DNA of 64,000 nt, taken from NCBI RefSeq assembly GCF_028595265.1, contig NZ_JAQQXP010000003.1:186001-250000 (forward strand). Direction: 5' to 3'. The stretch's first letter is position 1; every line of letters begins with the position of its first letter. This document shows, one piece after another, positions 35,130 through 43,925 of this stretch. This DNA comes from Alteromonas gilva (GTDB lineage Bacteria; Pseudomonadota; Gammaproteobacteria; Enterobacterales; Alteromonadaceae). The notes under the pieces are model-generated. The model made no database searches. It had not been told where the DNA came from and worked only from the letters and a program-made list of their open reading frames with translations. The position numbers were made by a program, and so were the translations under genes.

Positions 35130-35422
35130 TTATTACTCCATACCATAGGTGAAATGCCGTGAGCTCTGCTTCATCCATCGCCGCAGGCCGGATGATGTGC
35201 GGACAAGTTAACAGCAGAAAGCTTCAAACGTCAGTAACCGGTATTGTGAGTGGTTACCAGGTTTACCGGGTAAAAAGCCTTGCTCAAAAACCATCGTTGC
35301 CCGGCGATAAAGGTTAATCACGGGCGTACTGCAGGCGTTTTTTGATACGTACAAGCAGCTTAGTGGCCACGGTTAACCGGTTACGCCGAGAGAATACTGC
35401 AAGTGCCGCTGTTTATGCAAAT

Positions 35423-35441
35423 ATAAATGATAATAGTTATT
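35423..35441 (-). promoter_or_regulatory. Fur-like box upstream of the PepSY/DUF4198 operon
   Basis: ATAAATGATAATAGTTATT matches the 19-bp Fur consensus at 13 positions, including the ATGATAAT core. The distance to the start codon (about 290 bases) implies a long leader. Confidence 0.6.
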
Positions 35442-35550
35442 GTTAAGATTGGCGTGGGGTCATGAGCGCTGACAATGGGTATCAGGTTGAGATATTTGTG
35501 TAAACGAGCATTTTTGATGCAGGGAGCGTATGAAACGCGACAGTGAATAA

Positions 35551-35585
35551 AGGGCCAGTGGGGGGCATTGCGCCCCACTGGCCCT
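35551..35585 (-). terminator. terminator after the GlyGly-CTERM protein gene
   Basis: A long stem AGGGCCAGTGGGG/CCCCACTGGCCCT with a short loop sits right after the stop at 35592 and is followed on the minus strand by TTTATTC. Confidence 0.75.
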
Positions 35586-35591
35586 GTTATT

Positions 35592-36332
35592 TTACTTGTT
35601 GATATTGGTGGATACGGGTAATGCCTTTTTACGTCGTATGAATACCATCAGTAATAGCGCTACACTTGCTCCTATCCCCCAGCTACCGCCGTGATGCTCT
35701 ATAACGACTTCTGACGTTACAGGCCGGTCGTAATCGCTGCTTTCTATACTCTGGTAAGATAAGTCGGCATCACTGTAGGCGTCCAGAGTGGCAACATGCA
35801 GGTCAGTGTCGGCGTCTATCAACTCAATTAAGATATCGTAGTCGTTACTGGGATAGCCGGTAATTAATTCGTTTTCCAGCAATACGCCGTCTTCACTGCT
35901 ATCACCGTACAGATCAAACACGTCGGTTACATGAAAGGGCTCATAATAATCTGCAGTGCCCAGGTAAACGATGGCATACACCGGGGCGCGATAGTAATTG
36001 GTGTCGGCATCAAACTCCAGATCGAACGCTGAAAAGTAGCCATCGTAGTCCCGGTCGTTATAGAGTGTCACCCAGGCGTCATAAAACCAGTAGTCGACAC
36101 TTTGTGTGGTGCGCAGTTGTTCGCCGGTTTTACCCGACAAGCTGGCGAGTTCAACTTTTTTCCGGGCGGCTTTGTTTGCACTGTGACCGGCGTTGAGCGC
36201 TGGTACACGCACTGTTTCAGTAACCCTGATGTCGGCCACGGCAGACTCGGTAGCCAGTGTTTGGGCTGTGAGCAAACTCAATGAAGCGAATACGGCTGTA
36301 ATCAATAAATGATGTGTAATATGGCTTTTCAT
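35592..36332 (-). CDS. choice-of-anchor H family protein with GlyGly-CTERM tail
   Basis: 246 residues. A signal peptide (about 1-27) is followed by an acidic, Asp/Tyr-rich beta region (DYWFYDAWVTLYNDRDYDGYFSAFDLEFD and repeats of similar wording) that may bind calcium. The C-terminus GGSWGIGASVALLLMVFIRRKK is a GlyGly-CTERM signal: glycines, a hydrophobic helix, then basic residues. Such tails are processed by rhombosortase and the protein is exported by type II secretion to the cell surface. The function of the exposed part is unknown. It is divergent from the metallo-beta-lactamase gene. Confidence 0.78.
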   Translation of the reverse strand: MKSHITHHLLITAVFASLSLLTAQTLATESAVADIRVTETVRVPALNAGHSANKAARKKVELASLSGKTGEQLRTTQSVDYWFYDAWVTLYNDRDYDGYFSAFDLEFDADTNYYRAPVYAIVYLGTADYYEPFHVTDVFDLYGDSSEDGVLLENELITGYPSNDYDILIELIDADTDLHVATLDAYSDADLSYQSIESSDYDRPVTSEVVIEHHGGSWGIGASVALLLMVFIRRKKALPVSTNINK

Positions 36333-36433
36333 AATCGCGATTCCTGTTTTAAGGGCAGTAGCTTTAAAAACAGTGTGCGAAAATTTAACTGAACAATAAC
36401 TGAAGTTTACATTAACACCGGAGTCTGAACGCC

Positions 36434-37114
36434 ATGCGTGCTGTTGCCTTTTATTTGTTTTCGTTGTGTTGCCTGAGCCTGCCAGCCACGCTGGTGTATA
36501 GTGCCGATTTCACGGTGACTCAGCTTAAGGATAAGGTTTATTTGCACCAATCCGGCCGGTATGTCGAAGGTTTTGGCATGGTTACCGGCAATGGTTTACT
36601 GGTGCTCACCGACAATCAGCAGGCGGTACTGATTGATACTCCCTGGGATGCGGCTGATATCGAGGCTTTGTTTAACTGGCTTGAAGCGCGCGACATTACG
36701 CTGCAAGGTGTAGTGGTAACCCATTCACATGACGATGCCGGAGGGCATCTGGCCTACTTCCATGAACGAGGCATTCCCAGCTGGGCATACTCTCTCACCA
36801 ATAAGCTGCTGGCTGAGCAGGGTGAAACGCCGGCACAGCACACTTTTAACAACAGCGAATGGGTGGTCGCCAGTAGTATTGAGGCCTTTTATCCGGGGCC
36901 TGGTCATACCCTGGATAACACAGTGGTATGGCTGGCTGCCCATAACGTGTTGTTTGGTGGATGTTTTGTAAGAGAAGCTGCGACTGAGTCGTTGGGTTAT
37001 ACGGCCGAAGGTGACGTGTCGGTATGGCCTGATTCAGTGGCAAAGGTGCAAGAGCGTTACCCCAGCGCGCAGTGGGTTATCCCGGGCCACGGCGAAGTGG
37101 GAGGCAAGGCCTAG
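36434..37114 (+). CDS. subclass B1 metallo-beta-lactamase, C-terminally shortened
   Basis: Periplasmic zinc enzyme expected to hydrolyse beta-lactams including carbapenems. Signal peptide about 1-23 (VYSA). All B1 ligands are visible: zinc site 1 His97, His99 and His158 (THSHDD, GPGHTLDN), zinc site 2 Asp101, Cys177 (FGGCFVR) and His219 (IPGHG). The frame stops with TAG at 37112 after GGKA; the same frame continues with HEHTAALASAAQRQP to TAA at 37160, which looks like the last alpha helix of the family. An amber mutation has therefore probably removed about 16 residues. Activity of the short form is uncertain. Confidence 0.85.
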   Translation: MRAVAFYLFSLCCLSLPATLVYSADFTVTQLKDKVYLHQSGRYVEGFGMVTGNGLLVLTDNQQAVLIDTPWDAADIEALFNWLEARDITLQGVVVTHSHDDAGGHLAYFHERGIPSWAYSLTNKLLAEQGETPAQHTFNNSEWVVASSIEAFYPGPGHTLDNTVVWLAAHNVLFGGCFVREAATESLGYTAEGDVSVWPDSVAKVQERYPSAQWVIPGHGEVGGKA

Positions 37115-37162
37115 CATGAGCATACAGCAGCCCTGGCCAGTGCCGCGCAGCGCCAACCTTAA
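37115..37162 (+). pseudogene. separated last helix of the metallo-beta-lactamase
   Basis: In frame with the gene before it, separated only by the TAG codon. It encodes HEHTAALASAAQRQP, similar in pattern to the LLxHTLxLL-type final helix of B1 enzymes. Read-through would give a normal-length protein of about 242 residues. Confidence 0.6.
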
Positions 37163-37375
37163 TTTGATACCCATAAGGTAATGAAGCAAGGTAATCCCGC
37201 TACTAACCGCGGCACCAGCACTGCTCGACCAGTAACATTGTATCGAAGTGAAAGTCTGGTTATGCTGAACAAAATAGCATCAGACTATTCGCCAGCAACA
37301 CCGTGCTTTTCTTATCGTTATCAGGACTGTCTTTTTCTGTCTGCTCGTGCAGGCCGATGTTAATTTGGAGCAGTT

Positions 37376-38572
37376 ATGCAACGACGACGTTTTCTTCAGG
37401 GCGCCTTAGGCGGCGGTATTGCCAGTTCCCTGATAGGGTGTGCGAAAACCTCAAAGCCTGTTAATCATTCATTACCGTTATCGCCGGCCGGGTTGCCAAT
37501 GCAAACAGGGCCTCTGGCGCCTATCAATGCTCAACCTGATCGCATCATTAGTACCAATGTGTGTACCCGACCGTTTCGTGCTCAGGGGCCGCGTATCGAA
37601 GTGGAAAAATCTGGCAATAAAACCCTGATCCATAATTACGGTCACGGCGGCAGCGGTTGGTCTCTCTCCTGGGGCACTGCCGCGCTGGCTGAGTCGCTGA
37701 TCACTGCGGATAAGCAAACCCCGCTAGCGGTTGTCGGGTGCGGGGCGGTGGGATTGACCACTGCTATTCACTGCCAGCGGGCAGGTTATAAGGTCACTAT
37801 ATACGCCAAAGAGCGCCCGCCTTATGTTCGTTCTTCGTATGCAACGGGGATCTGGTCACCGGATTCGCGGATCGTAACACTCGACCATGCCAGGGCATTT
37901 GCCGATCGCTGGCAGTGGATGGCGCGGCTATCTTATCTGCGCTTTCAGACCCTGCTTGGTTTAGCCGGCACACCGGTAGAATGGACCACGATGTTTCGCA
38001 TGGCAGATAAACCATTCGATGATCATGGCGGGCATAATATTCCCGGCGAGCCGCCATACCCTGATTACAGCAAGGCATTACTCAGTGACTTAACGCCAAA
38101 GGAATACGATTTATCTGCCGGGCAGAGCCCGTTTAACGCGCCCTATGTGCGCCAGTTTCCGCTGCTTATGTTTAATATCAGTGCTTATTCGCAGCATTTG
38201 CTCGATGTATTTCATCGCGGCGGTGGCAAAGTTGTAGACCGGTCGCTGAGTAGCGTTGATGACTTTAAACAGTTTGGTGAGTCAGTGATTGTTAATTGCA
38301 CCGGATACGGCGCTAAAGCGCTGCTCAACGATGACTCAATCATCCCGGTGCGCGGTCAAACCTGTAAACTGATCCCACAAGATGAAGTGAAATATGGTAT
38401 CCAGTACTTTGACCAGCATACTTCTGTCTATCCGCGCAGGGATGGTTTGCTGGTACAGGCCGGTGCTGAGGGCGATTTTAATAATCCCCTGGCAAATATA
38501 GATCCACAAGAATCCGTTCATGCCGTAGAGCAACTGGCCAAAATTATGCAGAGTATCAAAACAAGGACGTAG
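37376..38572 (+). CDS. FAD-dependent oxidase, D-amino-acid oxidase type, Tat-exported
   Basis: 398 residues. The start MQRRRFLQGALGGGI has a twin-arginine motif and SLIGC a lipobox, so the folded flavoprotein is probably exported by Tat and lipid-anchored. The FAD site AVVGCGAVGLTTA lies at about 118-130, followed by DAO-family stretches YVRSSYATGIWSPDS, VIVNCTGYGAKAL and PVRGQTCKL. The family deaminates D-amino acids to keto acids with release of hydrogen peroxide. The C-terminal part ends soon after the QAGAEGDF segment and seems short for the family. Confidence 0.82.
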   Translation: MQRRRFLQGALGGGIASSLIGCAKTSKPVNHSLPLSPAGLPMQTGPLAPINAQPDRIISTNVCTRPFRAQGPRIEVEKSGNKTLIHNYGHGGSGWSLSWGTAALAESLITADKQTPLAVVGCGAVGLTTAIHCQRAGYKVTIYAKERPPYVRSSYATGIWSPDSRIVTLDHARAFADRWQWMARLSYLRFQTLLGLAGTPVEWTTMFRMADKPFDDHGGHNIPGEPPYPDYSKALLSDLTPKEYDLSAGQSPFNAPYVRQFPLLMFNISAYSQHLLDVFHRGGGKVVDRSLSSVDDFKQFGESVIVNCTGYGAKALLNDDSIIPVRGQTCKLIPQDEVKYGIQYFDQHTSVYPRRDGLLVQAGAEGDFNNPLANIDPQESVHAVEQLAKIMQSIKTRT

Positions 38573-38687
38573 CGCGGGTGAGCAAAGGCCGCTGAGCAGG
38601 TCGCTGCGGCGCAAGAGCATTAGCGAAGGGCTGGCAAACATGTATCCCCACAAAATCCGGTGGGGATAATCAGCATCACGCTACCGG

Positions 38688-39074
38688 TTATTCTTCCTCG
38701 GCGTCGCTGTCATCGACACCGTCGCCGATAAAGTAAGTTCCCCAGCCGTCATAATGCACATTATGTTTGTCAGCAATTTGCAGCAGCGTGTCGATGTCTT
38801 TATCGAGAGCTTCGCGTTCTAACTGACGCTCGGCAATAATATCAAAACAAAACACGGTGCCACCGTCGTCTAAATAGACTTCTTCGGCATCGGTAACTTC
38901 AAAACCAGCTTTGAAGGAGTCAACCGCGGCTTTCTCAAGCAGGTCAAAATCCTTGCAGGCCATGTGGTGTTCAATAGTATAAGTGGCGTCCGCTTCACTG
39001 CCGTCGCTAAGCAGTGCATCGATGGTTTCCTGATTAAATTCGTACCATTCGGTACGTTCGTCGAATTGCGTCAT
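38688..39074 (-). CDS. rraB: ribonuclease E inhibitor RraB
   Basis: 128 acidic residues. The family wording is visible: ETIDALLSDGSEADATYTIEHHMACKDFDLLEKAAVDSF, TVFCFDIIAERQLE and DGWGTYFI. RraB binds RNase E and changes degradosome make-up and mRNA decay. It starts at 39074 with AAGG upstream and follows the acyltransferase gene by 32 bases, so the two may share a transcript. Confidence 0.9.
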   Translation of the reverse strand: MTQFDERTEWYEFNQETIDALLSDGSEADATYTIEHHMACKDFDLLEKAAVDSFKAGFEVTDAEEVYLDDGGTVFCFDIIAERQLEREALDKDIDTLLQIADKHNVHYDGWGTYFIGDGVDDSDAEEE

Positions 39075-39106
39075 AGTTATTGGCCTTAAGGGCAGATGTG
39101 ACTAGT

Positions 39107-39832
39107 TTATCGCGATTTCTCGTTGTGAGCGACTTCATCGTTAAGTGTCGCAAACTTTTTTTCCATTTCACTATGATAGTAGGCCATCCAGCTTTTCGCT
39201 GAACGACTTTCGTCGAGCTGCTGCGGCGGCTGCACGTCAATAATCATTTCACCGTTATTCCAGCGGTTCCACTGGATTTTTCCATGCAGATTGCTTGCAG
39301 TAATCATTAGTACGGGCGTATTAGTGGCTAAGGCAAGGCGAAAGGCGCCCACTTTAAAGGGTAAAATGCCACGGCCATTGGAGCGTGTCCCCTCAGGGAA
39401 AAACCACACTGACAGGTGTCTTTCGGTAATTTTCTTAGCGGTTAACTGCAAGGTATCGAGTGCTCTGGCGGTATTTTTGCGATCGATCATTATATTGCCG
39501 CTCAACCAGTAGATCTGGCCAAATACGGGGATCCACTTGAGACTTTTTTTGCCAATTGTGACCACTCCGGGAAAAGCCGCCTTACAAATAGTGATGATAT
39601 CGTAGCTATTTTGATGATTAGCGATCACAACATATGATTTTTGGGTGTCCAACTCAGCGGGCTTTCTAATGGTAATTTTAAGCCCCAGCAATTTTGCTAG
39701 CTGGCCGTACAGTTGACCTGCAATATACACATTGTCGCGATGGAAGGGTCTGATAATACAGGCAATAAGTACCATGAGGTTGATGACTAAAAAGGCTATC
39801 AACACCAATGGAATTCGGATCAGAGCTAACAC
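39107..39832 (-). CDS. plsC: 1-acyl-sn-glycerol-3-phosphate acyltransferase
   Basis: Makes phosphatidic acid from lysophosphatidic acid at the inner membrane. 241 residues. A double hydrophobic start (about 1-28) is followed by the catalytic NHQNSYD (HxxxxD, about 72-78), WLSGNIMIDR, the substrate motif FFPEGTRS (about 143-150) and a late Pro-rich VDVQPPQQ. This order fits PlsC. A basic tail and rraB follow. Confidence 0.9.
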   Translation of the reverse strand: MLALIRIPLVLIAFLVINLMVLIACIIRPFHRDNVYIAGQLYGQLAKLLGLKITIRKPAELDTQKSYVVIANHQNSYDIITICKAAFPGVVTIGKKSLKWIPVFGQIYWLSGNIMIDRKNTARALDTLQLTAKKITERHLSVWFFPEGTRSNGRGILPFKVGAFRLALATNTPVLMITASNLHGKIQWNRWNNGEMIIDVQPPQQLDESRSAKSWMAYYHSEMEKKFATLNDEVAHNEKSR

Positions 39833-40087
39833 ATATTTTCCAGTTTAGTGATTGAGACGGCGATTATAGCGATTTCTCTACAGAGTGCATCTCCGATCAG
39901 TCTCAGTGACTGTTTTTGCAAGACACAGTAAAGATCTACACCTCCTGACATCTCGTGCTATGCTTAATCTATTATAACCTTAGTTTTTTATGCCTGTTCA
40001 TTTGGTCATTTTGTCATGGCGTTGCTTTGTACCAGCGCTTGACTAATGTGCAGATCAATAGCATTGGTAATTAGAGCCGTCTAAACG

Positions 40088-41239
40088 ATGCAAACATTTA
40101 TTCCAGAAGATTTAGAGCCAGAAATACTCAACGATTTAATCGAAGAAATTAACGAGTTGTACGAGGCCAGCGAACAAACGTTAATTGAACTTGAGCTTAA
40201 ACCGGAAGACAATGAATTGCAGCGCGCGCTGTTTCGTTCAGTGCACACTATTAAGGGTGATTTAGGTCTGGTGAATTTCACCCCCATTATTCCTTTGCTT
40301 CAACACGTAGAAGATCTGCTCGATTATTTACGTAAAGGACAGGTAAGCTACACCAGTATTATGAGCGATCTGGTACTGCTTACCATGGACAGGGTCAAGC
40401 AATTCGTAGAAAGCGTGATTGCTCGCGGTCAGGCCGAATATGACGATGTGCTGTACCAACAGTTAATTCTGGCCATTACTCGTATTACCCCGGGCAATCA
40501 GGCCGAGCATGACCGGTTGCTGGGCGAAGCGGTATTGCTGTTAAATCCGGATCTTGACCAAACCCTGACGCAACACGAACGCGGCACCGCAGATGCTGAC
40601 TCTGCCGAGACTGTTAGCCGTCCGAAACTGTCGAAAACCGGCGTACCTAAAGATCTCAGTGCTGAAAAACGCGATGACATATTGTTTTTCCGCGAGCTTA
40701 TGCAAACCATAGAACAACGTTCAGAGGAGTGGGCGGGCAAAGGCGATCGTATTGCTAAATTAGCGCTTTATGTCAATGATATTGCGGGTAATCCGATAGA
40801 AGAAGATCAGCTTGCCGTGGCCTGCTACGTGCATGATTTTGGCATGGCATTTATGCCATCAAAGTTAATTCGCAAAGATAAATCCTATACCGATAATGAG
40901 TTTAATTTAATGCGCTCGCACGTGTACAAAAGTGCGCGTTTACTTGAGCATCTCGACCAATGGGATATGGCGCGTAAAATTGTTATGCAGCATCACGAAC
41001 GTGCCGATGGTTCGGGCTATCCTTTAGGGCTAAAAGATGACGACATCTGTGATGGCGCGTGTTTATTGGGCATCTTGGATACCTTCGATGCTATTACCCA
41101 CTCGCCGTCGCGCCAGCAGCAACCAATCTACTCAAAAAAACAGGCCGTGGTTGCCCTGAATCGCCATAATGTGGGTAAATTTAACAGTAGCTGGCTGAAT
41201 TACTTTAACCAGGCAATGGCCAGAGTGCTTAAACGTTAA
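40088..41239 (+). CDS. Hpt domain fused to an HD-GYP-type domain
   Basis: 383 residues. The N-terminal part (about 1-115) is a histidine phosphotransfer domain with SVHTIKGDLGLV (phospho-His). A linker leads to an HD-GYP-like domain (about 195-380) with VHDFGM (HD), HHERADGSGYP (HHExxDGxGYP) and ILDTFDAITHS. HD-GYP enzymes hydrolyse cyclic di-GMP. The first metal-binding His expected before RxAxLA seems absent (GKGDRIAKLA) and the Lys after HDxG is Met, so activity may be altered. No receiver domain is present, so phosphate must come from a separate kinase. It stands alone. Confidence 0.82.
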   Translation: MQTFIPEDLEPEILNDLIEEINELYEASEQTLIELELKPEDNELQRALFRSVHTIKGDLGLVNFTPIIPLLQHVEDLLDYLRKGQVSYTSIMSDLVLLTMDRVKQFVESVIARGQAEYDDVLYQQLILAITRITPGNQAEHDRLLGEAVLLLNPDLDQTLTQHERGTADADSAETVSRPKLSKTGVPKDLSAEKRDDILFFRELMQTIEQRSEEWAGKGDRIAKLALYVNDIAGNPIEEDQLAVACYVHDFGMAFMPSKLIRKDKSYTDNEFNLMRSHVYKSARLLEHLDQWDMARKIVMQHHERADGSGYPLGLKDDDICDGACLLGILDTFDAITHSPSRQQQPIYSKKQAVVALNRHNVGKFNSSWLNYFNQAMARVLKR

Positions 41240-41292
41240 AATGAGCACAAGTAAGGCTCAGGCGACGACTCATTGAGACGCCGCCAAATCGC

Positions 41293-42705
41293 TTAGCTAT
41301 CGATACCAAGCTCTTTGAGTTTGCGGGTCAGGGTGTTTCGACCCCAGCCAAGACGTTTAGCCGCTTCCTGTTTGTGCCCATGAGTGTGATGCAGGGCACG
41401 TTCCAACATAATCTTCTCAAATGTCATTAAGGCATCATCAAGAATATTGTTCTGGCCATCCTTGAGCTGCTTATCAACCCACGAAGACAGCAAGTCTGTC
41501 CAGTCACCACTTTGCGCGGTGATTTTTTCAGCGGTATTGTCGGTATGAATCTCCGGTGGTAAATCAGATGGCAATACCTCCTGTCCGGATGCCATTACCG
41601 TTAACCAGCGACAAACGTTTTCCAGTTGGCGCACATTACCCGGCCAGGGCAGCTGTGCCATGACCTTTTCGGCTTCTTTGCTGAGCATTTTGGTTTCGAC
41701 ATCCAGCTCCTTGGCGGCGCGCCGTAAAAAGTGATGCGCCAACAAAGGAATATCTTCACGCCGTTCAGAAAGCGACGGAATATGGATCCGAATAACGTTC
41801 AGGCGGTGAAACAAGTCTTCGCGGAACTTTCCTTGTGCAACCCGTTGCTCCAGGTTTTGGTGGGTCGCGGCGATAATTCTCACATCTACAGTCACCGATT
41901 GATGGCCGCCAACACGATAGAACTGACCATCGGCCAGTACCCGCAGTAAGCGGGTTTGCACATCAAGGGGCATATCACCGATTTCATCTAAGAACAGCGT
42001 GCCGCCGTTAGCCTGTTCAAAGCGCCCCTGCCGGGCGGTTTGTGCGCCGGTGAATGCGCCTTTCTCATGACCAAATAATTCGGACTCGACCAGGTCTGCC
42101 GGAATTGCCGCCATGTTCAGTGCTATAAACGGGTTAGCCGCGCGCGGACTATGCCGGTGCAGGGCTTGTGCGACAAGCTCTTTGCCGGTCCCTGACTGGC
42201 CGTTAATCAGGACACTGATCGATGAGCGGGATAACCGCCCAATGGCGCGAAATACTTCTTGCATGGCGGGCGCTTCACCGATAATTTCGGTGGCCGATTC
42301 AGCCTGTGGTACCTGTATAGTGCGCGACTGCTCGCGGGCATGCACCAGCGCGCGCTCCACCAGCGTGACAGCCTCATCGATATCGAAGGGCTTGGGTAAG
42401 TACTCAAAGGCACCGCTTTGGTAAGCGTTGACCGCGCTGTCCAGATCCGAGTGAGCGGTCATAATGATCACCGGGATCATTGGCGCTATCTGATGTACTT
42501 CGTTAAGCAATGTCATGCCGTCCATTTGCGGCATGCGAATGTCAGAAACCACAACTTCCGGATAATGGCCGGATTCGAGCTGCAACAGCAGATCCTGCGG
42601 GTTTTCAAAACTGCAGCATTCAATGTTGGCGACCTGCAACGCTTTTTGCAGTACCCATCTGATAGAACTGTCGTCGTCAACAATCCATACGGACTCAGTA
42701 GTCAT
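41293..42705 (-). CDS. ntrC: nitrogen regulation response regulator NtrC
   Basis: Sigma-54 activator of nitrogen-starvation genes. 470 residues: receiver domain (about 1-120, VVSDIRMPQMDG with the phospho-Asp), AAA+ domain (about 140-380) with Walker A GQSGTGKE, the GAFTGA loop that contacts sigma-54, and Walker B GGTLFLDEIGDM, and a Fis-type helix-turn-helix (about 440-465, KQEAAKRLGWGRNTLTRKLKELG). The start codon touches the stop of ntrB at 42705, so the pair is co-translated. Confidence 0.97.
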   Translation of the reverse strand: MTTESVWIVDDDSSIRWVLQKALQVANIECCSFENPQDLLLQLESGHYPEVVVSDIRMPQMDGMTLLNEVHQIAPMIPVIIMTAHSDLDSAVNAYQSGAFEYLPKPFDIDEAVTLVERALVHAREQSRTIQVPQAESATEIIGEAPAMQEVFRAIGRLSRSSISVLINGQSGTGKELVAQALHRHSPRAANPFIALNMAAIPADLVESELFGHEKGAFTGAQTARQGRFEQANGGTLFLDEIGDMPLDVQTRLLRVLADGQFYRVGGHQSVTVDVRIIAATHQNLEQRVAQGKFREDLFHRLNVIRIHIPSLSERREDIPLLAHHFLRRAAKELDVETKMLSKEAEKVMAQLPWPGNVRQLENVCRWLTVMASGQEVLPSDLPPEIHTDNTAEKITAQSGDWTDLLSSWVDKQLKDGQNNILDDALMTFEKIMLERALHHTHGHKQEAAKRLGWGRNTLTRKLKELGIDS

Positions 42706-43784
42706 TATTTAGACTCCTTGTGGTTGATAGGTATGGATAGGATAAATTCTGTGTGTCCCGGGCGACTATCAACTTCGATTTTTCCTTCATGATGATTTAC
42801 TAATGTTTGCGCTATGGATAACCCCAACCCCGAGCCAGAATCTTTACTGGTCACCAAAGGATAGAAGAGTGTGTCTCTAATTTCCGCTGGAATACCAGGG
42901 CCGTTATCGATAATTTTAATTTGGGCGGCCAAAGGATGGCGATGACCATGAATAGTAAGTTGCCGCTCTATGCGAGTGACCATGCGAATCTCAGGATTCG
43001 GTGTTTTGGAGTCACGCAGTGCCTGCACGGCATTGCGAACAATATTGAGTACCGCTTGCTGGAGCATATCCGGATCGACTCTGACATCGGGTATACTCGG
43101 ATCGTAGTCACGGGTAATCGCTATTGCCTGTGACGTATCGGCCTTCATGAGACTGCGGACCTTTTCCATTGGGCGATGCAGATTACACCATTCAAGGCGC
43201 GGCAAAGAGTTAGGACCGAGAAGGCGGTCTACCAGATTACGCAGCCGGTCAGACTGTTCGATAATTAACTGGGTAAATTCTTTTTGTTCTGATGAACCCA
43301 GGGCTTTTTCGAGTAGTTGCGCAGCGCCGCGTATTCCGCCTAACGGATTTTTAATTTCATGGGCGAGACCACGAATAAGCTCACGTGCCGCGTAATGCTG
43401 TGCGTGTTGTTGATTTTCTCTTGAAATGCGCTTTTGCTGATCGATGGTTTTTACCTCAAACAGTAACCGCGGGCCTTCCTCAGTGCTCAGGTTTGTTACC
43501 GTCAGATCGGCCAACACAATTCTGTTATCACGAAAATAAAGTTTAACCTCATTTTCAGTGAAGTCTTCGCCGCGGCGAAAGGCCGCGCGCAGACGCGCTT
43601 TGTTGATAGTATTGGGAACAAAAAAATCGGCGAGAGGTTGGCCGTAGAGCTGTTTGGTGCCAGTGGCAAACAAGGCCTGACCTGCATGATTGGCGTAATC
43701 AATGCGCAGTGTGCTATCAATGACAACCAGCACTGTATTCAAATTATCGAGCAAATTATTGGTTTCAAACGACGTGGCTTGCAT
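42705..43784 (-). CDS. ntrB: nitrogen regulation sensor kinase NtrB
   Basis: Soluble histidine kinase that phosphorylates NtrC and is controlled by PII. 359 residues from ATG 43784: PAS domain (about 10-115), H-box LAHEIKNPLGG, N-box VLNIVRNAVQAL, and G boxes DNGPGIP and GSGLGLSIAQTLV. The frame opens at 43808, but that ATG lies inside a perfect NtrC operator and has no ribosome site, while TGGAGAAT precedes 43784. The operon is ntrB-ntrC. Confidence 0.95.
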   Translation of the reverse strand: MQATSFETNNLLDNLNTVLVVIDSTLRIDYANHAGQALFATGTKQLYGQPLADFFVPNTINKARLRAAFRRGEDFTENEVKLYFRDNRIVLADLTVTNLSTEEGPRLLFEVKTIDQQKRISRENQQHAQHYAARELIRGLAHEIKNPLGGIRGAAQLLEKALGSSEQKEFTQLIIEQSDRLRNLVDRLLGPNSLPRLEWCNLHRPMEKVRSLMKADTSQAIAITRDYDPSIPDVRVDPDMLQQAVLNIVRNAVQALRDSKTPNPEIRMVTRIERQLTIHGHRHPLAAQIKIIDNGPGIPAEIRDTLFYPLVTSKDSGSGLGLSIAQTLVNHHEGKIEVDSRPGHTEFILSIPINHKESK

Positions 43785-43801
43785 GCCAGCATTCTCCAAT
43801 C

Positions 43802-43816
43802 GCACCATATTGGTGC
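43802..43816. promoter_or_regulatory. NtrC-binding site ahead of ntrB
   Basis: GCACCATATTGGTGC fits the NtrC consensus (GCAC, 7 bases, GTGC); the GCACC/GGTGC arms are perfect and separated by ATATT. It lies 18 bases upstream of the chosen ntrB start, a place suited to autoregulation. Confidence 0.85.
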
Positions 43817-43925
43817 TTTAATGTTTCTGAGTGTTATTACCTGCGTTGTGATCTTGCACTCAAAGACTCTTTTGATCCCTGATAGTGCGTGGGGTGCGCC
43901 AACTTGCTCCCGGTTAACGCACTTG

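Larger units (their letters stand above)
35130..35591. other. intergenic stretch with a Fur-like box
   Basis: About 460 bases between two leftward genes. It contains the Fur-like box at 35423 and the terminator of the upstream gene. A 65-codon frame at 35381-35578 runs through both and is judged spurious. Confidence 0.55.

Noticed and set aside
35381..35578. Leftward 65-codon frame
   Set aside because: It runs through the Fur-like box and a terminator hairpin, so coding is unlikely.
43785..43808. Upstream start of NtrB
   Set aside because: The ATG lies within a perfect NtrC operator and has no ribosome site; 43784 has one.
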